Shown here piece after piece: positions 32,119 through 42,791 of a stretch of 64,000 nt of DNA. This DNA is from Takakia lepidozioides (taxonomy: Eukaryota > Streptophyta > Takakiopsida > Takakiales > Takakiaceae), in assembly GCA_030704615.1 (NCBI GenBank), contig CM060732.1:9858001-9922000 (forward strand), in the 5' to 3' direction. Each line of letters opens with the position of its first letter. Position 1 is the stretch's first letter. A model generated the notes under the pieces. That model was given only the letters and a program-made list of their open reading frames with translations. It had not been told where the DNA came from and ran no database searches. Position numbers and translations under genes: made by a program.

Positions 32119-33800
32119 GATTTGGATTTACTGATTGGGGTCCACCTGTGTATATTTCGGTAATTACATCAGTACTGTGTGTTCATAGTTCATACCTCCA
32201 AATAACATGAGTGTCATTATTAACTATGGCGGGGATGGTGCCATCGGGCCCCAAGTGTGTCCCGGGGAAACGTAGTGGAATTCTGATGGATCAACTCTCA
32301 TGTCACAGAGGAAGGTCTGCAAATTTTGTACACTGACAGCAAATACACACGCGATGCTTTATGTCGTTGATGCAGAGAATGAGTTCAATCTTTTGAGAGA
32401 ATGTTATTGCATGTCTTCTAACCCTTGCGGCTCCCCAAAATCAAATCACAGAATTTTAACTGGTATAACAGAGTTGCCAGGTGCTGGATGTGTGAAGTCA
32501 TCTGCAGAGGTTGTGAAATGACTTCCATATGAGGCAGCTCTGCAGGGCTTGAATATGTACGGTAACTACACTGGTGTTCACTTGGATGCTTGGACAAGGA
32601 GGTAAGCTATACCCTCTGATGACGTTTGAGTACATGAAGCTATGCTGCCGACCTTCCCATAAAATCTTTTGGTTCGCAACTGCTGATAAGTGTCCTTTCA
32701 GTAACAAAATTTTCTCAGCAAGAGCTTGAGGGCATTAATGCTCTCTCAGTCTGTGTTGTGTGATATGCTGACTGAATATCTCTGATTAGTGGCTTTGAGG
32801 TTCTTGTTCTGGTTCATTGTTCCAAAAACCCTGAATTTTCCTCACGTCGCATCCCTCCTACTCACTGTCGCAAATTTCATGGATTTACTCTGTAGCAAAA
32901 GTGCAAGTGAATTTTTGGGCTGCCCATCCTTGACTCACCGGCAGCGACCCGTCTAATGGCACTACAAAGGAGCTACAAGCAAACAGTCTCTGAAACCTTT
33001 GAAAGTTTGTGGGAAGGTGGGTTATCTAGTGAACAATGTGCTCCCAAAAAGGAACTGCAAACAACCTCGTCTGTTAGGAATTTCCACGAGAAAACCAGAG
33101 TTTTGTCCCCTAACAAACTGCTGGGGTTTTTGTCCTCCCAATGTGCCCGGTGGATTTCTCTGGAAGTTTGTCTTTGTGGTGGGGCTTGTTCTGGTGTTAG
33201 CCAGCCCTCAAGGCCACAATGTAGCCTTTGTGTAGCCTTTATGGCCTTCTGTCATCGTTATAGAAACTTTCCATTATTTTCTCCATGACCTTTTTTCTTA
33301 CTTAGGGGAAACCTGGGAACCACAGCTCACAATTCAGACCCTTAACAGAGGATAAGGAAAAATTAAACCTCTTTCATATAAGCCATAGGAGACTCTGGTG
33401 ATGGGATTCCACCCACATGACTTTTCGACTTATGGATGAACGGAGGTGGATGAACCAAAGATGATGCAAGGCATGAAGTGGTGACGATGAGCTGGAATTA
33501 CTTAGCTATAAATAAAGACTTGTCTTATTCTAACAGCTAGTTTAGGATGAGATTAGGATAGCACTAGATGATTTGGCATCTTTCTATGGCTTTGCTGGAT
33601 CAGCATCTGGCTATCCTATGTGTGCACGCCATGTGGCTTATGGATTGGATTGCATCCTAATACTACTGAAACCGGGAGACAGAGGCAAACCGGGACGGAG
33701 TTGTTTTGGTGTTCAAAAGTGTGTACGGTGGATGGATGAAATCGTGAATGTGAGTGTAAGTTGGAGTGCGAGTGTGAGTTTGGGTGTAAGTTGTAGTTTG
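32119..33800. other. downstream of the Myb/SANT-like gene; nothing recognised
   Basis: It probably begins with the 3' untranslated region. Short open frames around 32300 and 32956-33288 have no family features. Confidence 0.4.
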
Positions 33801-33969
33801 AACTAAGGTGGTTAGTACACTTCCTCTACGGTCCCCGGCACATAATGTGGGATAGCAGTTGGGACCTCCACCACCACAGTGGGGACCTCCGGGAGGGTCA
33901 TGGCAATGGCAACCGAACCAAGGCAATGCACAGTGGGGAGGGTCCAGCGGCTCATATGCCCCTCCCCCC

Positions 33970-34629
33970 CAATGACAAGGTACAGTCAATGTAGGCACTG
34001 ACGAGCCTGTGGAGTCATAAGATAATCCAGGTGCTCGTGCTACACATTTGAAGCGACAACGACGTGCGTCCAATCGAAATTGGGAAGCTACTGCTGTGGC
34101 GAGAGTGGCAGAAGGGAAGAAGCGACATAAGGTATATAGGGTTTTTTGTATGTAGGGTTTGAGTATGTAGGGTTGCTCCATGTAGGGTTTTTTTGTATGG
34201 GCTGCTTCACACTGTTGTTGGTTTTTTACAGATGCAAATGAATGCTCAAGGAGAGATTGATGCATTCTGCGAAGGTAAGGACCATTTGGCAACATGATTT
34301 GCGTGGTTCGAGTATCCGGTACTTGGATCCAAGTATCCAAGATATGGAGGGACAAGATGCATCTGCCATCACGATCATTCTGGATGCCATGGACTCTTTG
34401 TATGAGTACAGTCCAATGCCTGTTAGCAAAGATTTTCTTTTGAAGGTATCTAACAAAATACTGATAACCGAGCGCGTACGTTTGAAAAACATTTGGAAGA
34501 ATAAAGGTAACAAGCCCTTCAATTGTGAAAAGGATCTGTGGGACCGACTTCTGCTTTACTGGAACTCCCCTGCACAAGTCACAAAGACTGAGACCATGAA
34601 ACAGACCCGTGCCGGGGGCTGCTATTTCA
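33970..34629 (+). other. possible two-exon gene fragment, family unknown
   Basis: A basic reading frame (ending GKKRHK near 34130) stops at a GTATAT donor. An AG acceptor at about 34230 opens a frame of roughly 130 codons (34242-34629), rich in Leu, Lys and Asp, that includes DLWDRLLLYWNS. The intron-like interval repeats GTATGTAGGGTTT four times. No function is proposed. It ends at a run of ATGAGCC repeats. Confidence 0.3.
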
Positions 34630-34631
34630 TG

Positions 34632-34680
34632 AGCCATGAGCCATGAGCAGTCGTAAGTGTCGAAAAAACCATGAGCAAGA
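34632..34680. repeat. ATGAGCC repeat run at the broken end of an LTR-element fragment
   Basis: Four ATGAGC motifs follow CTATTTC, the same string found at the junction near 8205. The gag homology of the neighbouring LTR element stops within about 15 bases of the last one. Confidence 0.75.
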
Positions 34681-34689
34681 TTTTTTTTC

Positions 34690-35513
34690 GGAAATGATTG
34701 TCCACGAGGTGTTGGTCCTCCTGTTGGTGTTGGTCCTTGAGGAGCTACTGTTGTAGTGGTGGAACTCCCACCAGGTGTTGGCCCCTGAGCACTCCCTGCT
34801 ACTGGCCCCTTTGTACTTGCAGTATTCCCAGCTCCCGTTGCACTACTTCCCACACTCCCTGTCCCCCCAGAGCCAGATCCAAGCTGCCTGCCTAATCCCC
34901 CTGAGCCGACACCTTCGTTGGCCCGTGATTCAAGTGCTCCACTTGATCCAGATCCAACAGGTTGGGATGCCTTGGTCGTAGTCTCAACCTCAACTGTTGG
35001 GTCTACTTCTTCATACTCTTCATCTTCCAAATTCTTCTCTCTGTTTTCATCTTCCAAGTTCTTCTCTTGGTTTCCCTCCTCCTCACTCATATAACTCAAC
35101 TGGAGTGGTGTTGGAGAGTCTGAACTCTCTGTTGGCTCTGCCACATCTTCCTCTCCTTCTTTATCTTACGATTCAGAAACTGGAGTTCCTGCTTTTGGTG
35201 TCCCATGCCAACTCTGATCAAAGATTTATGTCAAATCTTTAATCCAAGGATGTACCTCAGATCTCTCCCCTCGTGGCTGATCTTCTTCCTCTATCAAATC
35301 CCTTAATCTTTCTTGTAAAGAATAAGAAGGAGTGGCATCCAACTCCGATTCCTCTGGTATGGGTGATGTACTCTCTGGTCTTAATGGTGTGAGAGGTCCA
35401 GATGATTCCCCTATGTCTATTCCTCTCTCCCAAAGATATGGATAATTAGCTTTCAAATCAGGATCAACATCATGCACTCTCTTAAGAATGTTTTTTTTGC
35501 AACCGTCTGGCAA
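34690..35513 (-). pseudogene. gag-region fragment of the element A family
   Basis: Minus strand. The first frame (35513-35226) begins PDGCKKNILKRVHDVDP, passes through LKANYPYLWERGIDIG and reaches VHPWIKDLT. A second frame (35144-34690) has EPTESSDSPTPLQLSYMSEE followed by a Gly/Ser/Thr-rich spacer. Both match the 5' coding region of the complete element at 50600-62665 (60300-61505 there). A stop near 35225 and the truncation at 34690 make it non-functional. The roughly 450 bases present in the complete element between RVHDADP and LKANYPYL are missing here. Confidence 0.75.
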
Positions 35514-35641
35514 TTCCTAGAACCACTGAAAGAATTGTTTGGACAATCTTTCTTTCTCAGTTCCACAAGGAATTTGATTCACATCAATTTTTTTGATTCT
35601 CCCACCAGATGCATGTCACATCTGGTTGTTTTTTACCCAGT

Positions 35642-35659
35642 TCCCCAGTATGGTCGCCA
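35642..35659 (-). other. primer-binding site of the truncated element
   Basis: On the minus strand, two bases after the LTR, the sequence is TGGCGACCATACTGGGGA. The same site follows the LTRs ending at 61633 (minus strand) and 63782 (plus strand). It would pair with a tRNA ending GGTCGCCA; I cannot name that tRNA. Confidence 0.75.
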
Positions 35660-35661
35660 AA

Positions 35662-36702
35662 TGTCGAGTGGCTTTTACTCACCCATCCCTTCGCTATCCG
35701 AGGTGGAAACTCCAAGATAGAAGAGTTGGATATCTCTAAGAACTCAGCCCGCTCAGAACAATCAGTCATGACCTACAACCAGTGTATCATGGAAGTGCTT
35801 CTTGTTTGTATCCTTCCTTGCCTTCATGTCAGTGAATTACCTTACTGTTTATATTTAAGCATCAGATTGCTTCAGCAATCTACCATGTTCCAATCACTCA
35901 TCCCTTCATTCCACAGCTTCACTCAAGTCTCTCTACACAGTGTGAGTATGGAATATGTATCTGATTATGATCTATCAAATAACAGGCCGAAGCCACGGTG
36001 TCCCTAGTCTGCTCTACAATATAACTCTACAGCTTGCATGAATCAAGCATCAACAGTTCATGACTCCTCCTTCACTGCGCTCTCCATTCCTCAGCTCCAG
36101 ATCGTCCTCCCCTTCCCGATGGCCAAGTCGTGATGCAAGAAGTCCCCTCCTTCACTGCTACCCTGCTTTTTCTACCTGCAAGCTATTCTAACTGCCTAAC
36201 TAACTAACTGTCATCCAGATAGAATACACTTCCCGCTGCCGATGTCGTTCCCACACAGTCATTCCCTGCCATGGTAACCGTTCCCTGCGAAAGCTCTGAC
36301 GGGCTATGCCCAACTGTGTCGGCTGTGACTGGCTGTGTTGGACTGTACCGGGCTGTGACTGGCTGTAATGAGCTGTGTCGAGCTGTGTCGGGCTGTGACT
36401 GGCTGTGTTGAGCTGTGTCAGGCTGTGTCAGGCTGTGATAGACTGTGATAGACTGTGATAGACTGTGATAGGCTGTGTAAGGTTGTGTCAAACTGTGACA
36501 AGCTGTATAAGGATGTGTCAGACTGTGACTAGCTCTGTCAAGTTGTGTCTAACTGTGTAAGTCTATGACTGACTGTGTAAGCCTGTCTACCACCCCTAAG
36601 GCCTGTGTTGGTCTAAGTCTACCATCCGTAAGTCTGTGCAAAAATTAAGGGTACCCCACAGAACCCGTAAAAACTATCTAAGTCCTAGACAGCCCTCTAA
36701 CA
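35662..36702 (-). repeat. 5' LTR of the truncated element A copy
   Basis: 1041 bp, TG...CA on both strands, aligned throughout with the LTRs at 50600-51642 and 61633-62665 but clearly more diverged. Its GGCTGTG satellite (36290-36545) is degenerate. No 3' LTR is present. Confidence 0.8.
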
Positions 36703-37695
36703 GCAGTATGTATTAAGTGATGACGCATCACACATCAAATTTTCCACATGAAAGCGACCAAAGCGACCAAAGCGTGGCATTTTCTCAATAATGGAACATC
36801 TGAGTTAGATATCAATTTTCTCTTTCAGAATTGATAAGATAAGTTTGCGGGTAAGTGGTTGGAGACCGGTTACTTTCTTTCCGTTTCTCACACCTAAATT
36901 CTATTTGTTTCCTCCACTGTGACTACCAATGAGCCACATGTGTGTTGAATTGGGGGCAAGGAAGCTATTTTTTTTTTAATATGATGGCAGCACCAGCCTA
37001 TACATCATCCATGTGACCAAATTGTTGTCAACTGTACATGACTACTCTGGAAACTCAAAATTAGCCAGTTGAATTCCCAGTCGGAGCACCAACATAATTG
37101 CTATTGTCGTCGTCAATATAATTGTTGGGATAGTAGCAACTTTACAATGTATCACATGTCATGTTCTACTTTCAAACTTTTCCATTTCACATGTCTACCT
37201 GCATCTTTCTACCCCCAATAGAACTCTTGTCTAGCACCACCTCCACCAACAATGGTTGATTGAATCCAAGTTGTGTACCTCAGGTCAAATCCCTGCCAAC
37301 TTCCTGAGTAGATGTAGTATTCACTCCCAAATGTACTGTCTTTTGACCATGACCCCCCTCTCTAGCACAGTCACCAAGGAGATATGCATTTTACACGATT
37401 TGATGAGGAGTTCATGAGGTCAAAAGCCTGGAATTACAAAAATTCAGCAGCACAGGTAGATTACAAGTGTACAAACAAATGCTATACAAAATGCCTTGTG
37501 GGGATAATTGAGAGACAGAGGGAAGATGATGGCGATAAACCCATTGCAAAGACATCTGCCACGCAACTCAGGTATACCATCCTCAATTGGCGGCTTGCGA
37601 TGAAGCAGGAGATATTCATGTGACATTACCACAGGAATAACAACAATTCTGGACCAAAAAGAGATGGAGAGAGATAGAGAGAGGAGAAGCTAGGC
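36703..37695. other. non-coding, nothing recognised
   Basis: Flank of the truncated LTR element. Only short open frames occur. Confidence 0.4.
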
Positions 37696-37981
37696 TTATT
37701 GGTGTTCAGATGGATTAGGTATAGCCTCGTATACAATGCTCGCCACCACATCCCTTTTCAGCTGTGGACCCCACAGCCCCAATGTGGTGGATGCTCCTTT
37801 GTCAGACCAATAGATACATATCTATCCTACACCAGAACAACTTACAAGAATATCTAAGTGAAAGTTTCTTACATTGGTGGCTTCTCCCCGCAATCCAACG
37901 TAGTGAATACGTGTTTTGGTAGCTCCAAAGTTATCTGGAAAATGTATGGTAAGGCTGGAAACACCCTGAAACCGAGGGTAT
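37696..37981 (-). pseudogene. PITH-domain protein, last two exons
   Basis: Minus strand. Exon 37981-37873 encodes YPRFQGVSSLTIHFPDNFGA and then HYVGLRGEATN, ending at a GTAAGA donor. After a 111-base intron with a CAG acceptor, exon 37761-37696 encodes LKRDVVASIVYEAIPNPSEH and ends at TAA. Together they form the C-terminal half of the PITH domain found in PITHD1-like and thioredoxin-like proteins that bind the proteasome. The splice phase fits. Upstream exons for the N-terminal half were not found: about 70 bases beyond the first exon lies the GTGAGC hairpin cluster. I read this as a truncated gene copy; an intact gene with very distant exons cannot be excluded. Confidence 0.75.
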
Positions 37982-38052
37982 CTGGCAGTCAACCAGAGAG
38001 GGTCAATGCATGACAGGCAGCACAACCTGCTCCTTGATCTAGAGAGAAGCTA

Positions 38053-38540
38053 CGGCGTGAGCCGCTCACTTGAGCAGGCTCACGCTTTGCACACAAAGCG
38101 TGAGCACAATGTAAATTGTGAGCTAAAATAAGAAGTGGAGCCTATAACCGTGGGAGGACTTGGACCCTATTACCGTGGAAGCAAAGTGAAATGAACTACT
38201 TGCAGAAAAGTGGAGAAATGCAGCACCCTGAGGGCAACCAAATTAAGCTTGCTTCAAAGCAAGCTTACTTCAGAGATGAGATATGGTGGTATTGCAAGTG
38301 CCCCAAACAGAGAAGTGCAAAAGTGGGAGGTGCCCGTTTTCTTTGAAGCAAGCATAATTCCGAGCAAACCAATGTGCAACTTGATAGTGGTCTAAATGAC
38401 GCTTGCTTGAAAGCGGGGGGTGCTATTCCGTGAGCCCGGAGGCGTGAGCCTGTGAGCCCAAGAGCCCGTGAGCCCAGCACAGGCTCACGCCACGTCAGCA
38501 TGCATACAGGGCCTATTTCCGTGGGTGTCACCTATTACCA
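38053..38540. repeat. GTGAGC hairpin cluster with CCTATTACCGTGG motifs
   Basis: A perfect hairpin has arms GCTCACGCTTTG (38078-38089) and CAAAGCGTGAGC (38094-38105). GTGAGCCGCTCAC precedes it, and more GTGAGCC motifs lie at about 38432-38490. CCTATAACCGTGGG (about 38139), CCTATTACCGTGG (about 38153), CCTATTTCCGTGGG (about 38512) and CCTATTACCATGGG (about 38530) are interspersed. GCTTGCTTCAAAGCAAGC near 38247 is another short palindrome. Confidence 0.75.
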
Positions 38541-39599
38541 TGGGTTGATCAGCCATTTCCAGGGAATGCAAACTGGATGTGTTACATCCATTGTATCCAT
38601 CATTTCTATCCATTGCATCCATTTAGACGTTATTAACATACCAAGGCCTTGCATTGGAATGTGGCTACGTCGTGAGCAGGTGCACACTCCCATCATCCAA
38701 AGCGGATCCCTGCGAAATGTTTTCTTACTCACCACCCTTGCAAACATGTATGGTATGTGCAGGAGCATCATGGATGCTCACCAGAAGAATGCCTGAACGA
38801 TCTTTGATCACATGGACTTTAACATGATGGATTTATCAAGCATTCTTCTGGCAGGAATGGTTTGGAGACCAACGAGCAAATGATGCGAGAATGCACTGCC
38901 CAAACCAAAGACGTTTGTTTGTTTATGCAATGCACACAACCTTGTGAGCTCCAGAAAACACCAAAGAGATTGAAGGAACAATCCGGGCAGTCCATGCAAC
39001 CCCCATCTCCAACGATAGTTTGTTCCCAGGAATTTGCATCCCACGCACACATTGCAAACATGACAACAAGGACACACAACCATCCCATTTCAAAATTGGC
39101 CCCGAATAAAAGTAAAAGAAAACTTGATATCAAGTGTCACAGTCATCATAATCAGAATCGACCTCCTGTGCTATGTCATCCACAAAGATTCCGGCCCCAA
39201 CACCACATCTTCTACCACGGCCGTCGATGGTTGGACTGCGAGTGCCATGAACGGACATGCTTGCTGCGAGTGCCTCCGCATAGACGGGTAGCATGTAAGA
39301 CTGAGGAGGACTTGAAAGAAGTCCAAAAAGGTATGATAGCCTTGGAGGGTCAGTGGAAGCACACAGACTCTTGCACAAGTCGACAAAAGAGCGCCGTAAA
39401 AATCGAACGCGAGTCGAATTTTTAACAGTACTTGCACATTGGCAATAATTGTGATGCTTCACATATGCATCCACGTATGTTGTACTGCCTATCCTGTGAT
39501 TTACATTTCGCCGTCGCCGGCGCAATGTAGTCATTTCGGCAAAAAGCTTGATGTCGGCAATCGTAATGTGCGGAGTGTCCCCCTAAGTGTCAGTGTTTG
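38541..39599. other. unassigned
   Basis: A plus-strand frame of 187 codons (38862-39425) and a minus-strand frame of 134 codons (39534-39130) overlap each other. Neither has recognisable motifs, and I would not call either a gene. Confidence 0.35.
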
Positions 39600-40876
39600 T
39601 GCTGTGCTCTGGCACAGCACAGACAAATTAAACTTGGGGTATCCTGTTTATTGGACTCGTGGGGCCGTTGCCATCTTTCCATAATGGATGGCTTCATATC
39701 CTTTGCAAGGTTTGCTTTCCACATGATAAGCTGGAAACCAGCAAGGGAAGTGGGCATCTGCAGAAGAGTGATGACTTCTCCATAGCCTAGTGTGGCTTGG
39801 TGAATGAATTGGTCTCTCTTACCGTCGCAGCACCTAATAAGGTATATGTAATATTGATGCTTGCAGGGGACCCACTTCCCTCTCATGCCGAGAGCGCCCT
39901 CACGCATCGTTACAAAATCTGGACAAGTGCACGCAGGGAAATTCCCCACGGTAACCTGATATTCTTTGCCATGAAGAACTGAGCCAGTAGACAACACTGT
40001 GTAAATCCGTCCATATCCCGGGGCCGGGACTTCGGTGATACGAGTCACCCGAGCCTGCAAAATTCTAGCCGATTCCATCTTGCAGTCGTGATCTGTACCC
40101 GAAGCGACACGGCGCACTGTTTTTCCATCTCTTTTTGTTGGGTGGGAGTCGGCACCGGGTGGAGGCATTGCCGGAGCATGTGGCACATCTGTGCCTAGAG
40201 TGCATGAGGGCACCACCCGGGACCGTGCAAGACGGAACCCTCCCTCCTCCAGCATGCTTATCTTGGTTGATGACAGCGACGTCCCAAGTTTCACAGGCCA
40301 AATTGCGGGCGGAGGGGGCTTCATTATCACCGAAGGACGAACTGTTCCCTTGACACATCGTGCCATATCATCTGGGTGTTACCAGAATTTGTGGTCCTTT
40401 GACTCCCCACTATGATAAGGTCGGAACAACCCTGTGAATGTTGGAGCTGGAGTCCCCCTGGAGCCTTTGCATATTTTTTATTTGCATTTCTTGAAAGAGG
40501 GGGTCCGAATTGCCATGCGAGTCACTCTAGATCCTGGTGGGGTGCGTTCTATATGCCACTCACTGTCAATGCAATCAGATTCATGCACCAAGGACACCAC
40601 CTCTTCCAATGGGATTCCTGCTGCTGTGCTTGCATGATTTGCACTTGCTCCACAAGAGGACCCACCTCGGAAGGGGCGGGCACATGACTTAGTTTGCACC
40701 GGAGACACCTTTGGTACAAAGAAATTGACCCTGTCCGGCCGATGGGAATCTCCATCCGACCTTGGAGGAGTGTTCAATTTCATTTTGCATGATCCAAATG
40801 TTTCCTCGCCTTCCAAATGGGGGACCCTGGATTGCAAAGGGGAGCCTTCAGTGCACCCGTTCACAGCTCTCGCCAT
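39600..40876 (-). pseudogene. degraded MULE/SWIM transposase C-terminal exon
   Basis: Minus strand; related to exon 2 of the gene at 5155-7358. The longest open part starts at 40366 and contains VPAPGYGRIYTVLSTGSVLH and the SWIM finger ACTCPDF...VPCKHQYYIYL, coded about 39830-39950, then HQATLGYGEVITLL. Upstream, PAPTFTGLF aligns with PAPTFTGRF of the other copy but a TAA follows the conserved KFW, and further frameshifts separate it from the 40876-40478 frame (EWHIERTPPGSRVTRMAIR). The transposase core exon is absent. The chromovirus LTR at 40962 cuts it off. Confidence 0.7.
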
Positions 40877-40961
40877 CTTGAATGCTTTTCACGGACTTCT
40901 TTGCATCACATGTCAGTCACAATTGTTCTTGAGTATCTGGGGATCAACCGTCCCGACCCCC

Positions 40962-41785
40962 TGCCCTCAAGGCAAAGGGCCGCGACACACACCCCTACCA
41001 ACAGGGAGTCGATGTCCTCATCGACTTGTCCATTTTGTAGAAACAAACATCCAGGTTGTGGCGTCCCACATCAAGGAGTTTGTTTCCGTACCATGGCGTC
41101 CCATGGCAAAGAACCAAACCCCACACTTGACTCTACTCTCCACTAGCTAGTTCGGCCGACTTCCTCCAAGTCCCGGCCAGGGGTGGAGCCTCTCAAGCTC
41201 CTCCCAGTGCACTCTTCTTGGCCTTCTTCAAGGTCAAGGAACGATCCTCCCCGAGGATCGAATCGCCTTACTGCAACAACATTGCTTGCGATCGCTGCTG
41301 ATGCTGCACCCCAATCACTACAATTGGGTCCGTCTTGGAATGCTGGCCTGAGGTACGAGAACACGTCGAAGCCGCATTACGACTTCGTCCCGAGGCTACA
41401 CGATTATAGTACGTGAACGGAAGCACATAGCTTCCGCGTTAGCCCGCACTACAAGGCAACCACCTCGGTAGCGCAGTTATAGTACGCCCACGCGCCAGGT
41501 GCGCACTAGCACGTGAACTCCCAAAGAAGGCGCATGTTTCCTTGCCCCTTGGATGGGAGTCACCCGATTTCGGCACTGCGCAAACACACGATTAACCCAA
41601 TTTACCTCTCCCACTTTTGTAAGCTAGCATGCATTCTACACACTAGCCAACCACACCGTGCATCACCATTCCAAACAAAATAGGACACACAACATTTGGA
41701 ACCCATTTCCTTTATAACAAATTTTTGTACAATACAAGTTTTTGCAATCGGATTCCTGAGCTAGCTAAGCCGGGCTAAGCATGCA
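40962..41785 (-). repeat. 3' LTR of the minus-strand chromovirus fragment
   Basis: 824 bp, starting TGCATGCTTAG and ending GGGCA on the minus strand. It aligns with 49531-50420 in inverted orientation; that copy has about 70 extra bases. A purine-rich GGGGGAGGAAA tract lies directly upstream of the LTR start. Confidence 0.75.
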
Positions 41786-41819
41786 TTTCCTCCCCCACGC
41801 TCCAAGGTTGATGTCCCCA

Positions 41820-42336
41820 TCAACGCTTCTTCCGCTTTTGAGGTCGCCCTTCGAAAACTGCAACCGCCTCGGATGCGTTTCCCATTTTTGAGGCACGCAC
41901 CCAAGATGCCTCCACATGATGATAGCCCTTCCATTTGACGAGATACTCCGTTTCTTGGTTCTTGAACCTCCTCGACTTAAGTACTGCCTCCACCTCGTAC
42001 TCAGGTTCATTTTCATGATCCAACAGCACAGGTGGCGGACGCAACACTTGATGCCGATTCGGACGCGCTTCATCTTTGAAGTAAGGTTTCAAAAGGGAGA
42101 CGTGAAATACTGGATGCACCTTGCTGTTTGCCGGCAGCTCCAATTCATACACATCCTCATTCATAACCTTCCGGATGCGAAAGGGTCCCGCATACGGAGG
42201 TACGAACTTTGGACTCACTTCCGGAGGTAGTCGGAAATTCTTGATGTTCAACCAGACCTCCGTGCCTGCCTCAAACTTCACTTCCCTCCGCTTCCGATTC
42301 GCCTGCCTTTCATACCGTTTCCTAGCTTTGGCAATG
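41820..42336 (-). pseudogene. chromovirus integrase C-terminus with chromodomain
   Basis: Minus strand, open from 42281 to 41820. It starts in the integrase C-terminal region (GTEVWLNIKNFRLPPE) and has the GPF module (PYAGPFRIRKV, VHPVFHVSLLKPY). It ends with a chromodomain: YEVEAVLKSRRFKNQETEYL followed by VKWKGYHHVEASWV, which in such elements binds methylated histone H3 and steers insertion. All upstream coding sequence is gone, cut at a poly-T run (poly-A on this strand) at 42337. The same segment occurs inverted at 49050-49490. Confidence 0.85.
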
Positions 42337-42790
42337 TTTTTTTTTTTTTTTCGGCGCCTTTTTTCCAGTTCGGGGCCGAAAATGGCTAAGTCCCAGATCT
42401 GACTGGGCCCAGAACTGGAAAAACGGCGCCGAATTTCCGATTTTGGGTGCTAGTCAGATCTGGGACTTAGCCGTTTTCGGCCCTGAACTGGAAAAATGAC
42501 GTTTTTTTTTTTTTTTTTTTTTTTTTTTTTCCGGCGACATTTTTCCAGTTCGGGGCCGAAAATGGCTAAGTCCCAGATCTGACTGGGCCCAGAACTGGAA
42601 AAACGGCGCCGAATTTTCGATTTTGGGTGCCAGTCAGATCTGGGACTTAGCCGTTTTCCAAACTGGAAAAATGGCGTTTTTTTTTGTTTTTTTTTTTTTT
42701 TCGTCGACATTTTTCCAGTTCGGGGCCGAAAATGGCTAAGTCCCTGATCTGACTGGCACCAAAATCGGAAATTCGGCGCCATTTTTCCAG
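42337..42790. repeat. poly-T-separated triplicate of a snap-back repeat
   Basis: Three consecutive units of about 150-180 bases start after T-runs at 42337-42351, 42502-42530 and 42677-42701. Each unit opens with CCAGTTCGGGGCCGAAAATG and GCTAAGTCCCAGATCTGAC. The first two close with the inverted arm GTCAGATCTGGGACTTAGC and a CAACTGGAAAAA-like end, forming hairpins with stems of about 40 bases. The third is truncated and ends in ATTTTTCCAGT. It lies exactly between the chromovirus fragment and the DNMT-gypsy element. Confidence 0.8.
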
Positions 42791-42791
42791 T

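Noticed and set aside
33663-35144. A 493-codon minus-strand frame as one gene
   Set aside because: Only 35144-34690 matches the element A gag. The rest runs by chance through the GAGC repeats and antisense to a possible exon pair.
38862-39534. Overlapping frames of 187 and 134 codons on opposite strands
   Set aside because: No recognisable motif, no splice context, and neither is supported over the other.
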